Shown in pieces: positions 1 through 5,018 of a stretch of 5,840 bases of DNA (position 1 is its first letter; the number at the start of each line of letters is the position of its first letter). A program made the translations under genes and the position numbers. The notes under the pieces are model-generated. The model ran no database searches, was not told where the DNA came from, and worked only from the letters and a program-made list of their open reading frames with translations. Origin of the DNA: Lautropia sp. SCN 70-15 (GTDB lineage: Bacteria; Pseudomonadota; Gammaproteobacteria; Burkholderiales; Burkholderiaceae_E); contig MEEC01000177.1 in NCBI GenBank assembly GCA_001724315.1, positions 2,456-8,295 of the forward strand, written 5' to 3'.

Positions 1-636
1 GCGCGGGCGGGCGCGACGGCTGCCGTGCCCTGGCGGGCGCTCGCCGCCGCGGGCGGCCAGGGCGCGCGAGGCACGCCCAGCGCCGACGCGCAGCGCATCG
101 TCACCCCGCGCCAGAGCCTCGGGCCTTTCTATCCTGTCGACTGGTCCGGCGACGCCGACAACGACCTGGTGATCGTTCGCGGCGAGGCGGCCCGTGCGCT
201 GGGGCAGGTGGCGCACGTGCGGGGCAGGGTGGTGGATCGTGACGGCACACCGCTCGACGGCTCGATCGTCGAGATCTGGCAGTGCGACGCCAAGGGGGTG
301 TACCGCCATCCGCGCGACCGGGGCGGCCGCGACACCGGTTTCCAGGGGCGCGGCAGCACGCGCGCGGCGAAGGACGGCGGGTGGGCCTTCCGGACCATCC
401 GCCCGGCGCCTTATCCCGGACGCACGCCGCACATCCACTTCTTCGTGCGCACGCCGGACGGCCGCGAGCTGGTCACCCAGCTCTACGTGGCCGGCGACCC
501 GGGCAACGCCGGCGACTTCCTGTTGAACTCGGTGCGCGATGCGCGCCAGCGCGAGCGCCTGATCGCCCGCTTCGACCCCGCCGACCGGATCGAGCCCGGC
601 GCGCTGCTGGCCGAGTTCGAGATCGTGATCGGCTGA
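1..636 (+). CDS. Intradiol ring-cleavage dioxygenase, 5'-truncated (protocatechuate 3,4-dioxygenase / catechol 1,2-dioxygenase superfamily)
   Basis: The family uses non-haem Fe(III) to split catechol-type rings between the two hydroxyls, giving muconate-type products. Numbering from the GTG at position 25, the protein has the TPRQSLGPFYP entry motif (27-37), a beta-sandwich core with VEIWQCDAKGVYRHP (82-96), and PYPGRTPHIHF (129-139). The four expected iron ligands are visible: Tyr93, Tyr130, His136 and His138, with Arg133 in the position of the conserved active-site Arg. The short spacing between Tyr130 and His136 fits the single-domain family rather than PcaH/PcaG, where a longer insert lies there. 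The frame stays open to base 1 and no ribosome site precedes the GTG, so the true start is probably upstream. The Ala/Gly-rich residues before TPRQ resemble the end of a Sec/Tat export signal or linker. The substrate cannot be read from the sequence. It converges on nnrS with a 23-bp gap. The family call is very secure; physiological role and location are uncertain. Confidence 0.93.
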   Translation, partial: ARAGATAAVPWRALAAAGGQGARGTPSADAQRIVTPRQSLGPFYPVDWSGDADNDLVIVRGEAARALGQVAHVRGRVVDRDGTPLDGSIVEIWQCDAKGVYRHPRDRGGRDTGFQGRGSTRAAKDGGWAFRTIRPAPYPGRTPHIHFFVRTPDGRELVTQLYVAGDPGNAGDFLLNSVRDARQRERLIARFDPADRIEPGALLAEFEIVIG

Positions 637-665
637 GGCAGGCCGCCCGGCCTGGCGATTCAGCC
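631..665. terminator. Bipartite inverted repeat between convergent genes, candidate bidirectional terminator
   Basis: GGCTGA at 631-636 is the exact reverse complement of TCAGCC at 660-665. Inside it lies a perfect 6-bp stem, CAGGCC (639-644) and GGCCTG (649-654), closed by a GCCC loop. The outer arms contain the stop codons of both convergent genes, each ending Gly-TGA. There is no T-tract on either side, so it does not meet the classical intrinsic-terminator pattern. It could be a U-less bidirectional terminator, a 3'-end stabilising hairpin, or chance in GC-rich DNA. Confidence 0.35.
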
Positions 666-1892
666 CGGCCGGCCGTCCACCCGCGGCGCGATCAGCTTGG
701 GCGCGTAGGTGGCGAAGTACAGCGCGAAGGCTGCCGACCAGCAGACCGAAGCGGCGGTCACGAAGGCCATCCAGGGAAGGCCCTCGAACAGCACCGGCGC
801 CACCCTGAGCACCGCCGCCAGCTGCACCAGCACGAACATCGCGGTCTCGGCGCGACCCGCCGCCAGCAGCCGCCCGGTGTGGCCGAGCGCGGTGCGGGTC
901 ATCATGCCGATGATCAGGCCGCCCATGGAGCCGATGGTCAGCGCGTGCAGGCCGGCGCTTTGCGGCAGCTTGCCCAGTGCCGCGAAGGCGAGCAGCAGCA
1001 GGCCGACCGGAATCCAGGCATAGGCGAGGTGCAGGATCCACAGCAGCGGATTGTGGCGCGTGGCCCAGGGGTTCCAGCCCGCCAGGCGCGTGGCCTGGAG
1101 CGTTGCCGCGACGGCGCAGGCTGCGGCGGTCAGGCCGGGCCCCGCGTTGCCGAGCACCAGCAGCAATGCCGCACCGGTGGCCCCGATCGCAAGCGCGTCG
1201 AGTTGTTCGTTGCGCCACTGCCGCACGCCACGCACCGCGTTGGCGGTGAACATGGGCACCACCCGGCCGGCGATCACCGACTCCAGCATCACGATCACGA
1301 AGATCGCGAAGTGGAGCGGGGTCAGCGGGTCGAAGGGAAGGCGGCCGGGCAGCGACAGGTGGAACAGCGAGTTGGCGACCAGGAAGGCCGTCAGGATCGC
1401 CAGCACGAACAGGTTGCGGGTGTTCCCGCTGCGCCAGAGCACCGAGCCGAGCGGCACCATGACCGAGAGCAGGAAGGCCGCGTCGAGCACCATGGCCACC
1501 AGCGGCGGCGCCGTGTAGTTGGCGATGCGGGCGGCCACCCACAGCAGGCAGATCGCGGCCAGCTTCCAGCCCTTGGGCGTGGGCAGACCGGTCCAGTTCT
1601 GCCCGGCGGTGAACAGGAAGCCCGCGATGACCGCGATCGCGAAACCGTAGACCATCTCGTGGCCGTGCCAGAGCATCGCGGGCAGCCAGGCGGGGCCCGG
1701 CAGAAGGCCGGCGAACTGGGCGATCCACAGCGGAACGCCCAGCGCGGCGAACAGCGCCGCCAGCAGGTAAAGTGGCCGGAAGCCCAACGCGAAGAGCGCC
1801 ACGCCCTGCGGCGCATCCGGCCCAGAAGGGCGCGCGCCGGGCCGGCGAGCCTCGATTTCGGCGATGGTGATCAGCGTGGAAGAGGGGGTCAT
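660..1892 (-). CDS. nnrS: NnrS family haem-copper membrane protein (nitric oxide / nitrosative stress)
   Basis: NnrS proteins are polytopic inner-membrane haem- and copper-containing proteins, linked in several proteobacteria to denitrification and to relief of nitric-oxide stress; the exact reaction is unsettled. This 410-residue protein is near the family's usual length (about 400) and shows about 12 hydrophobic segments after a polar N-terminus of about 30 residues. Family motifs are clear: LFALGFRPLYLLAALFAALG (33-52), WHGHEM (75-80) followed by FAIAVIAGFLFTAGQNWTG, GRVVPMFTANAVRG (209-222), a HALTIGSMGGLIIGMMTRTA stretch (316-335) and GHTGR (337-341). Eight histidines (76, 78, 178, 194, 280, 288, 316, 338) include the likely metal or haem ligands. 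The reading frame extends upstream to 2054, but I chose the ATG at 1892 because the upstream residues are non-family-like and encoded by the operator region. No good Shine-Dalgarno precedes this ATG. It is divergent from a second NnrS-like gene, with a probable NsrR operator between them. Confidence 0.95.
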   Translation of the reverse strand: MTPSSTLITIAEIEARRPGARPSGPDAPQGVALFALGFRPLYLLAALFAALGVPLWIAQFAGLLPGPAWLPAMLWHGHEMVYGFAIAVIAGFLFTAGQNWTGLPTPKGWKLAAICLLWVAARIANYTAPPLVAMVLDAAFLLSVMVPLGSVLWRSGNTRNLFVLAILTAFLVANSLFHLSLPGRLPFDPLTPLHFAIFVIVMLESVIAGRVVPMFTANAVRGVRQWRNEQLDALAIGATGAALLLVLGNAGPGLTAAACAVAATLQATRLAGWNPWATRHNPLLWILHLAYAWIPVGLLLLAFAALGKLPQSAGLHALTIGSMGGLIIGMMTRTALGHTGRLLAAGRAETAMFVLVQLAAVLRVAPVLFEGLPWMAFVTAASVCWSAAFALYFATYAPKLIAPRVDGRPG

Positions 1893-1903
1893 CGCTGTGA
1901 GCG

Positions 1904-1917
1904 GCCGCCGCGGCGGC
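1904..1917. repeat. Perfect GC palindrome in the nnrS leader
   Basis: GCCGCCGCGGCGGC is a perfect 14-bp palindrome. In the nnrS transcript it could fold into a short, very stable hairpin (5-bp stem, 4-nt loop) 11 nt before the start codon, where a ribosome site would normally sit. The 11 bases between it and the ATG (CGCTCACAGCG) hold no purine-rich Shine-Dalgarno. It may reduce translation or mark the boundary of the leader. In DNA this GC-rich it may also be chance. Confidence 0.4.
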
Positions 1918-1921
1918 TTGT

Positions 1922-1944
1922 AAGATAAATATGAAATGAATCTT
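1922..1944. promoter_or_regulatory. Probable NsrR operator between the divergent NnrS genes
   Basis: This AT-rich 23-bp palindrome, centred on G1933, stands out in the GC-rich surroundings. The left half reads AAGATAAATAT and the right half AAATGAATCTT, separated by one base. The NsrR consensus as I recall it is AAGATGCATTT, one base, AAATGCATCTT; the match is 8/11 on the left and 10/11 on the right. The outer arms AAGAT/ATCTT are perfectly complementary, and the symmetry extends one base further (T1921/A1945). NsrR is an Fe-S repressor of the Rrf2 family that releases DNA on contact with nitric oxide, and nnrS is an established regulon member in several proteobacteria. The box starts 29 bp before the nnrS ATG and ends 91 bp before the other NnrS-like gene. 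It overlaps the predicted nnrS -10 element, as expected for repression. No nsrR gene is in the window. Confidence 0.75.
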
Positions 1945-1968
1945 ATTGCCGCACCGGGTCCGGGGCAA
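1940..1968 (-). promoter_or_regulatory. Candidate sigma-70 promoter of nnrS
   Basis: On the minus strand a -35-like TTGCCC (plus-strand 1963-1968) is separated by 17 bp from a -10-like TAAGAT (1940-1945). Each matches 4 of 6 consensus bases. Transcription would start near 1933, giving a leader of about 40 nt before the ATG at 1892. The -10 element and the start point fall within the NsrR palindrome, so bound repressor would block polymerase. The assignment is by eye. Confidence 0.45.
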
Positions 1969-1978
1969 GCGCAGACCT

Positions 1979-2021
1979 TTGCGCTCGCGCAGGTTCTCTG
2001 CGGATAAATCCGAAACGAAGG
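1979..2021 (+). promoter_or_regulatory. Weak candidate promoter and ribosome site for the second NnrS-like gene
   Basis: A -35-like TTGCGC (1979-1984, 3/6) lies 18 bp before a -10-like GATAAA (2003-2008, 4/6). The -10 sits in a small inverted repeat, CGGAT-AA-ATCCG (2001-2012). GAAGG at 2017-2021 is the only purine-rich ribosome-site candidate, but it is 14 nt from the ATG at 2036, longer than ideal. Alternatively, transcription could start from the left arm of the NsrR palindrome, which also reads TAAGAT on this strand (1921-1926). Neither choice is well supported. Confidence 0.25.
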
Positions 2022-2035
2022 CGAAATCCCCACCG

Positions 2036-3091
2036 ATGTACCGTCTCGCCGCACTCTGGGCCGCGCTGGCCGTCCCGCTCTGGAGCGCCATCGCCTGGTT
2101 CTGGCCCGACTCCGCCGCCTGGCCCGAGGCGGCCCGGTCCATCGACTGGCATGCTCGCGCCATGGTCTCCGGCTACGTGGGCGCGGTCATCGTGTCCTTC
2201 CTGGTCGCGCCGCTGCGCCGGTGGCCGGAGGACCGCAGCGCGCAGGCCTGGGCCTTGTTGATCGCCTGGCTGGCGGCGCGCGCCCTGTCGCTCTGGTCGC
2301 CGGACTGGGCCCGCTACGGGATGGCCGCCGACCTGGTCTTCTTCGGCATCGCGGCGATCGTGCTGGGCCGGCGCGCGCTGCGCGCCCCGGCGCCCAACAA
2401 CCTGCTGTTCGCGGCCGCCCCCTGGGTGCTGATGCTGTCGGTCGCCGCGCCGATGCAGGTGCTCGAGATGGTGGCCATCCTGATCGCGGTGCTGGCCGGC
2501 CGGGTGATTCCGGGGCTGGTCAACACGAGGGCGCCGGGCCGGCGCGCGCAGATCCGTCCCGACCTCGAGCGGATCGCGCTCGGCGCGCTGGTCGCCGCGA
2601 TCGGCCTGCGCGCGCTGATGCCGGGCTCGGCGGTGGCCGACCTCGCCGCCGCGTTCGCGGCCCTGGCCAACCTGTACCGCTGGTGGAACTGGGCGCCGCG
2701 GGTGGGCTTTCGCGCCGACCTGAGGCTGGCCACGATGCTGTTCGCCTACGCGTGGCTGCCGGTCTGGCTGCTGGTCGATGCGGCCGGCGCCTGGGCGCCC
2801 GCCGGCGCGGGCAGCCACGCGCTGGCTGCGGGGCTGGTCGGCGGGATGACCTGGGCGATGATGAATCGCACGCTGGCCGAGCCTCTGGGGCCGCCGGGCT
2901 GGCTGGAGAAGACCGGCGCCGCCGCGCTGGCGCTCGGCGTGCTCGCACGCTTCGCGATGGCCTTCGCGCCGGCGGCTGCCTGGCTTCCGCTCGCGGTCGC
3001 CGCCACGCTGGGCTGGAGCCTTGCCTTCGGGAGCCTCGCGCTGCGCGGACTGGGCGCTGCGGCACGCCAGGGGCAAGAGCGGCGACAATAG
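2036..3091 (+). CDS. Divergent, histidine-poor NnrS-like membrane protein
   Basis: This 351-residue protein has roughly 10-12 hydrophobic segments and recognisable but eroded NnrS landmarks. WHARAM (38-43) corresponds to WHGHEM in the adjacent nnrS, GRVIPGLVN (155-163) to GRVVPMFTAN, FAYAWLPVWLL (236-246) to LAYAWIPVGLL, and HALAAGLVGG...MMNRT (261-279) to HALTIGSMGG...MMTRT. It lacks the roughly 35-residue N-terminal extension and the GHTGR motif. Only two histidines remain in the whole protein, His39 and His261, aligned to His76 and His316 of the neighbour; positions equivalent to His78, 194, 288 and 338 are Arg, Met, Leu and Pro. It may bind fewer or no metal or haem groups, or act as a partner of the canonical copy. 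I chose the ATG at 2036 because the hydrophobic family region starts there; a TTG at 1946 would add 30 polar residues overlapping the control region. The frame is intact and good codon use suggests it is not a pseudogene. The aldehyde dehydrogenase gene follows after 32 bp. Confidence 0.85.
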   Translation: MYRLAALWAALAVPLWSAIAWFWPDSAAWPEAARSIDWHARAMVSGYVGAVIVSFLVAPLRRWPEDRSAQAWALLIAWLAARALSLWSPDWARYGMAADLVFFGIAAIVLGRRALRAPAPNNLLFAAAPWVLMLSVAAPMQVLEMVAILIAVLAGRVIPGLVNTRAPGRRAQIRPDLERIALGALVAAIGLRALMPGSAVADLAAAFAALANLYRWWNWAPRVGFRADLRLATMLFAYAWLPVWLLVDAAGAWAPAGAGSHALAAGLVGGMTWAMMNRTLAEPLGPPGWLEKTGAAALALGVLARFAMAFAPAAAWLPLAVAATLGWSLAFGSLALRGLGAAARQGQERRQ

Positions 3092-3110
3092 CGGTTTCTC
3101 ACCAAGCTCC

Positions 3111-3116
3111 AGGAGA
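3111..3116 (+). promoter_or_regulatory. Strong ribosome binding site of the aldehyde dehydrogenase
   Basis: AGGAGA lies 7 nt before the ATG at 3124, a near-ideal Shine-Dalgarno and spacing. It fixes this start over the longer open frame that extends far upstream. It is the clearest ribosome site in the window, in contrast to both NnrS-type genes. Confidence 0.8.
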
Positions 3117-3123
3117 CCGCGCA

Positions 3124-4569
3124 ATGATCGTTCGCGACACGCTGTTCATCGACGGCAAGTGGGTCCGCCCGCAGGGCCAGGGTCGCCTCGAGGTGACCGA
3201 CTCGAGCACCGGCAAGCCCTGGGCGAGCATCCCCGAGGGCAACGCCGACGACGCGCAGGCCGCGGTCGCGGCCGCGCGACGCGCATTCGCTGGCTGGGCC
3301 GGCATGACGCCCGCCGCCCGCGGCGAGGTGCTCGATCGCGTCGCCGCCGAGCTGAAGTCGCGTGCCGACGAACTCGCTCGCGCGATCGCCACCGAGGTCG
3401 GCATGCCGCTGAAGATGGCGTCGCGCGTGCAGGTGGCAGGCCCGGTGGCGGCCTGGTCGGCCTACGCGAAGATGGCCGGCAATTTCGAGTTCGAGCAGCG
3501 GGTCGGCAACTCGCTGGTGGTGCGCGAGCCGGTCGGCGTGGTCGGCGCGATCACGCCCTGGAACTTCCCGCTGAACCAGATCACGCTGAAGGTGGCGGCC
3601 GCGATGGCCGCCGGCTGCACGGTGGTGCTCAAGCCCTCCGAGGTGGCGCCGATCAACGCCTTCATCCTGGCCGAGGCGATCGAGGCCGCCGGCGTGCCGG
3701 CCGGCGTGTTCAACCTGGTGACCGGCCTCGGACCGGTGGTGGGCGAGGCGATCGCCGGGCATCCCGACGTCGACATGGTGTCCTTCACAGGCTCGACCCG
3801 GGCCGGGCGCCGGGTGGGCGAGCTGGCCGCCCAGGGCATCCGCAAGGTCGCGCTCGAGCTCGGCGGCAAGTCGGCCTCGGTGGTGCTCGACGACGCCGAC
3901 CTCGCGCGGGCGGTCAAGGCCACGGTTGGCAACTGCTACCTGAACTCTGGCCAGACCTGCTCGGCGCACACCCGGCTGGTCGTGCCGCGCGCGAAGCTCG
4001 CCGACGCGCTGGCCATGGCCAAGGAGGCCGCCGAGCGCTTCACCGTGGGCCCGGCGCTGGCCGAGGGCTCGATGCTCGGGCCGCTGGTGTCGGCCGCGCA
4101 GAAGGAGCGGGTGCTCGGCTACATTCGCCGCGGGATCGACGAAGGGGCCACGCTGGTGACCGGCGGCGCCGAAGCGCCCGAGGTGCCGGCCGGCTACGAA
4201 GGCGGCTACTACGTGCGCCCCACCGTGTTCGCGGTCGAGGATTCGCGCGCCACGCTGGCGCAGGAGGAGATCTTCGGCCCGGTGCTCACCGTGATCCCGC
4301 ACGACGGCGACGACGACGCGGTGCGCATCGCCAACGACTCGGCCTACGGCCTGGGCGGCGGTGTCTGGGCCGGCAGCGACGAGCGGGCCAGCGCGGTCGC
4401 GCGTCGCATCCGCACCGGCCAGGTCGACATCAACGGCGGCGTCTGGAATCCGGCCGCACCCTTCGGCGGCTTCAAGCAATCGGGCATCGGCCGCGAGAAC
4501 GGCGTCTACGGTCTCGAGGAGTTCCTCGAGTACAAGTCGCTGCAGTACCGGCCGGCGCCGTCGGCCTGA
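3124..4569 (+). CDS. NAD(P)-dependent aldehyde dehydrogenase
   Basis: This is a complete 481-residue soluble member of the aldehyde dehydrogenase superfamily, oxidising an aldehyde to its carboxylate with NAD(P)+. Catalytic landmarks are all present: TPWNFP with Asn147 (oxyanion hole), VVLKPSE with Lys170 (cofactor ribose), FTGST (221-225, Rossmann turn), LELGGKS with the general base Glu245, NSGQTCSAHTR with the nucleophile Cys279, EEIFGPV with Glu382 (cofactor binding), and the C-terminal PFGGFKQSGIGRENG (446-460). The FEFEQRVGNSLVVREPVGVV stretch and the NCYLNSGQTC context recall, from memory, the CddD-like branch (6-oxolauric acid dehydrogenase type). The substrate cannot be assigned from sequence. 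Length is normal (about 475-500). The 32-bp gap to the upstream NnrS-like gene and shared strand allow co-transcription, which would put it partly under nitric-oxide control; a separate promoter within the upstream coding region is possible too. It ends 16 bp from the convergent thioesterase stop. Confidence 0.96.
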   Translation: MIVRDTLFIDGKWVRPQGQGRLEVTDSSTGKPWASIPEGNADDAQAAVAAARRAFAGWAGMTPAARGEVLDRVAAELKSRADELARAIATEVGMPLKMASRVQVAGPVAAWSAYAKMAGNFEFEQRVGNSLVVREPVGVVGAITPWNFPLNQITLKVAAAMAAGCTVVLKPSEVAPINAFILAEAIEAAGVPAGVFNLVTGLGPVVGEAIAGHPDVDMVSFTGSTRAGRRVGELAAQGIRKVALELGGKSASVVLDDADLARAVKATVGNCYLNSGQTCSAHTRLVVPRAKLADALAMAKEAAERFTVGPALAEGSMLGPLVSAAQKERVLGYIRRGIDEGATLVTGGAEAPEVPAGYEGGYYVRPTVFAVEDSRATLAQEEIFGPVLTVIPHDGDDDAVRIANDSAYGLGGGVWAGSDERASAVARRIRTGQVDINGGVWNPAAPFGGFKQSGIGRENGVYGLEEFLEYKSLQYRPAPSA

Positions 4570-4576
4570 GCCGGCG
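4559..4576. terminator. GC-rich hairpin at the aldehyde dehydrogenase stop, weak terminator candidate
   Basis: Bases 4559-4565 (CGTCGGC) pair with 4570-4576 (GCCGGCG) in a 7-bp stem with one G-T wobble and a four-base CTGA loop overlapping the stop codon. It lies at the junction of two convergent genes separated by only 16 bp. No T-tract follows on either strand, so it is a weak candidate. Confidence 0.25.
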
Positions 4577-4585
4577 CGGGCCGCC

Positions 4586-5005
4586 TCACTCGCACTTCGC
4601 GCGGATGTCGGCCGGCACCGGCACCGCGCGCAGGCGCTGCGGGTCCTGCGGGTCGCGGATCACGAAGGCCCGGGTCTCGACGCTCTCGCAGATGAGGTCC
4701 TCGCCGCGCCGGATCTCGTGCCGCTGCAGGAATACCTTGTTGCGCCACTCCTGGATCGAGGTGGTGATCGTGATTCGCTGGCCGTAGGTCACTGACTTGA
4801 CGAAGCGCGTGTGGTGCTCGAGCAGCGGGGTGCCGACGATGCCGTTCGTTGCCGTCATCTCGCGCCAGGGCGGCACGCCGCATTGCATGAAGAAGTGCAG
4901 CGAGGCGGCGTCCATCCACCGATGGAAGTTCGGGAAGAAGACGATGCCCGCCGGATCGCAGTGGCCGAAGCGCACGTCGATGTCCAGCGTGGAGGTCTTG
5001 GTCAT
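4586..5005 (-). CDS. Acyl-CoA thioesterase, 4-hydroxybenzoyl-CoA thioesterase type (hotdog fold)
   Basis: Hotdog-fold thioesterases of this type hydrolyse aroyl- or acyl-CoA to the free acid and CoA in the cytoplasm, usually as tetramers. The 139-residue length is typical. The N-terminal FGHCDPAGIVFFPNFHRWMD (13-32) places Asp17 exactly at the catalytic Asp17 of the Pseudomonas sp. CBS3 4-hydroxybenzoyl-CoA thioesterase. Similarity to that enzyme, recalled from memory, continues through CGVPPWRE (42-49), NGIVGTP (54-60), the IQEWRNKVFLQRHEI strand (84-98) and the RLRAVPVPADI tail (124-134). This supports an aroyl-CoA substrate such as hydroxybenzoyl-CoA, but homologues with other CoA substrates exist. 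The ATG at 5005 gives the family's usual N-terminus; no strong ribosome site precedes it. It starts 13 bp after the chrA stop on the same strand, so the two are probably co-transcribed and translation may be coupled. Confidence 0.92.
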   Translation of the reverse strand: MTKTSTLDIDVRFGHCDPAGIVFFPNFHRWMDAASLHFFMQCGVPPWREMTATNGIVGTPLLEHHTRFVKSVTYGQRITITTSIQEWRNKVFLQRHEIRRGEDLICESVETRAFVIRDPQDPQRLRAVPVPADIRAKCE

Positions 5006-5018
5006 GAGCGTAGTCCGG

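Noticed and set aside
282..1928. Long plus-strand open frame of 548 codons antisense to nnrS and overlapping the dioxygenase
   Set aside because: Its translation is Arg/Gly/Gln/His-rich low-complexity protein with no family motif. It arises because codon bias in high-GC genes keeps the antisense frame free of stops. The genes it overlaps have unmistakable families.
1922..1944. FNR/NNR/Dnr-type box (TTGAT, four bases, ATCAA) as the alternative reading of the palindrome
   Set aside because: The half-sites TTGAT and ATCAA are not present with 4-bp spacing; the 11-1-11 arrangement fits NsrR much better.
1893..2054. Extension of nnrS to an ATG at 2054
   Set aside because: The additional 54 residues are not family-like and their codons overlap the NsrR-type palindrome and promoter.
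2221..3123. N-terminal extension of the dehydrogenase frame of about 300 codons, suggesting a fusion protein
   Set aside because: The upstream residues are a shadow of the NnrS-like gene. The AGGAGA ribosome site and the family N-terminus place the start at 3124.
1943..3124. Minus-strand open frame of 393 codons opposite the second NnrS-like gene
   Set aside because: It is Arg/Gln/Gly-rich without hydrophobic segments, while the plus strand encodes a coherent membrane protein with NnrS motifs.
2746..4479. Minus-strand open frame of 577 codons antisense to the aldehyde dehydrogenase
   Set aside because: It is a mirror of the strongly supported dehydrogenase, with an implausible His/Gly/Arg-rich composition and no recognisable domain.
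3021..4787. Plus-strand open frame of 588 codons in another frame over the dehydrogenase and thioesterase
   Set aside because: The translation is almost entirely Arg/Gly/Ala and spans two real genes on opposite strands; it is a GC shadow.
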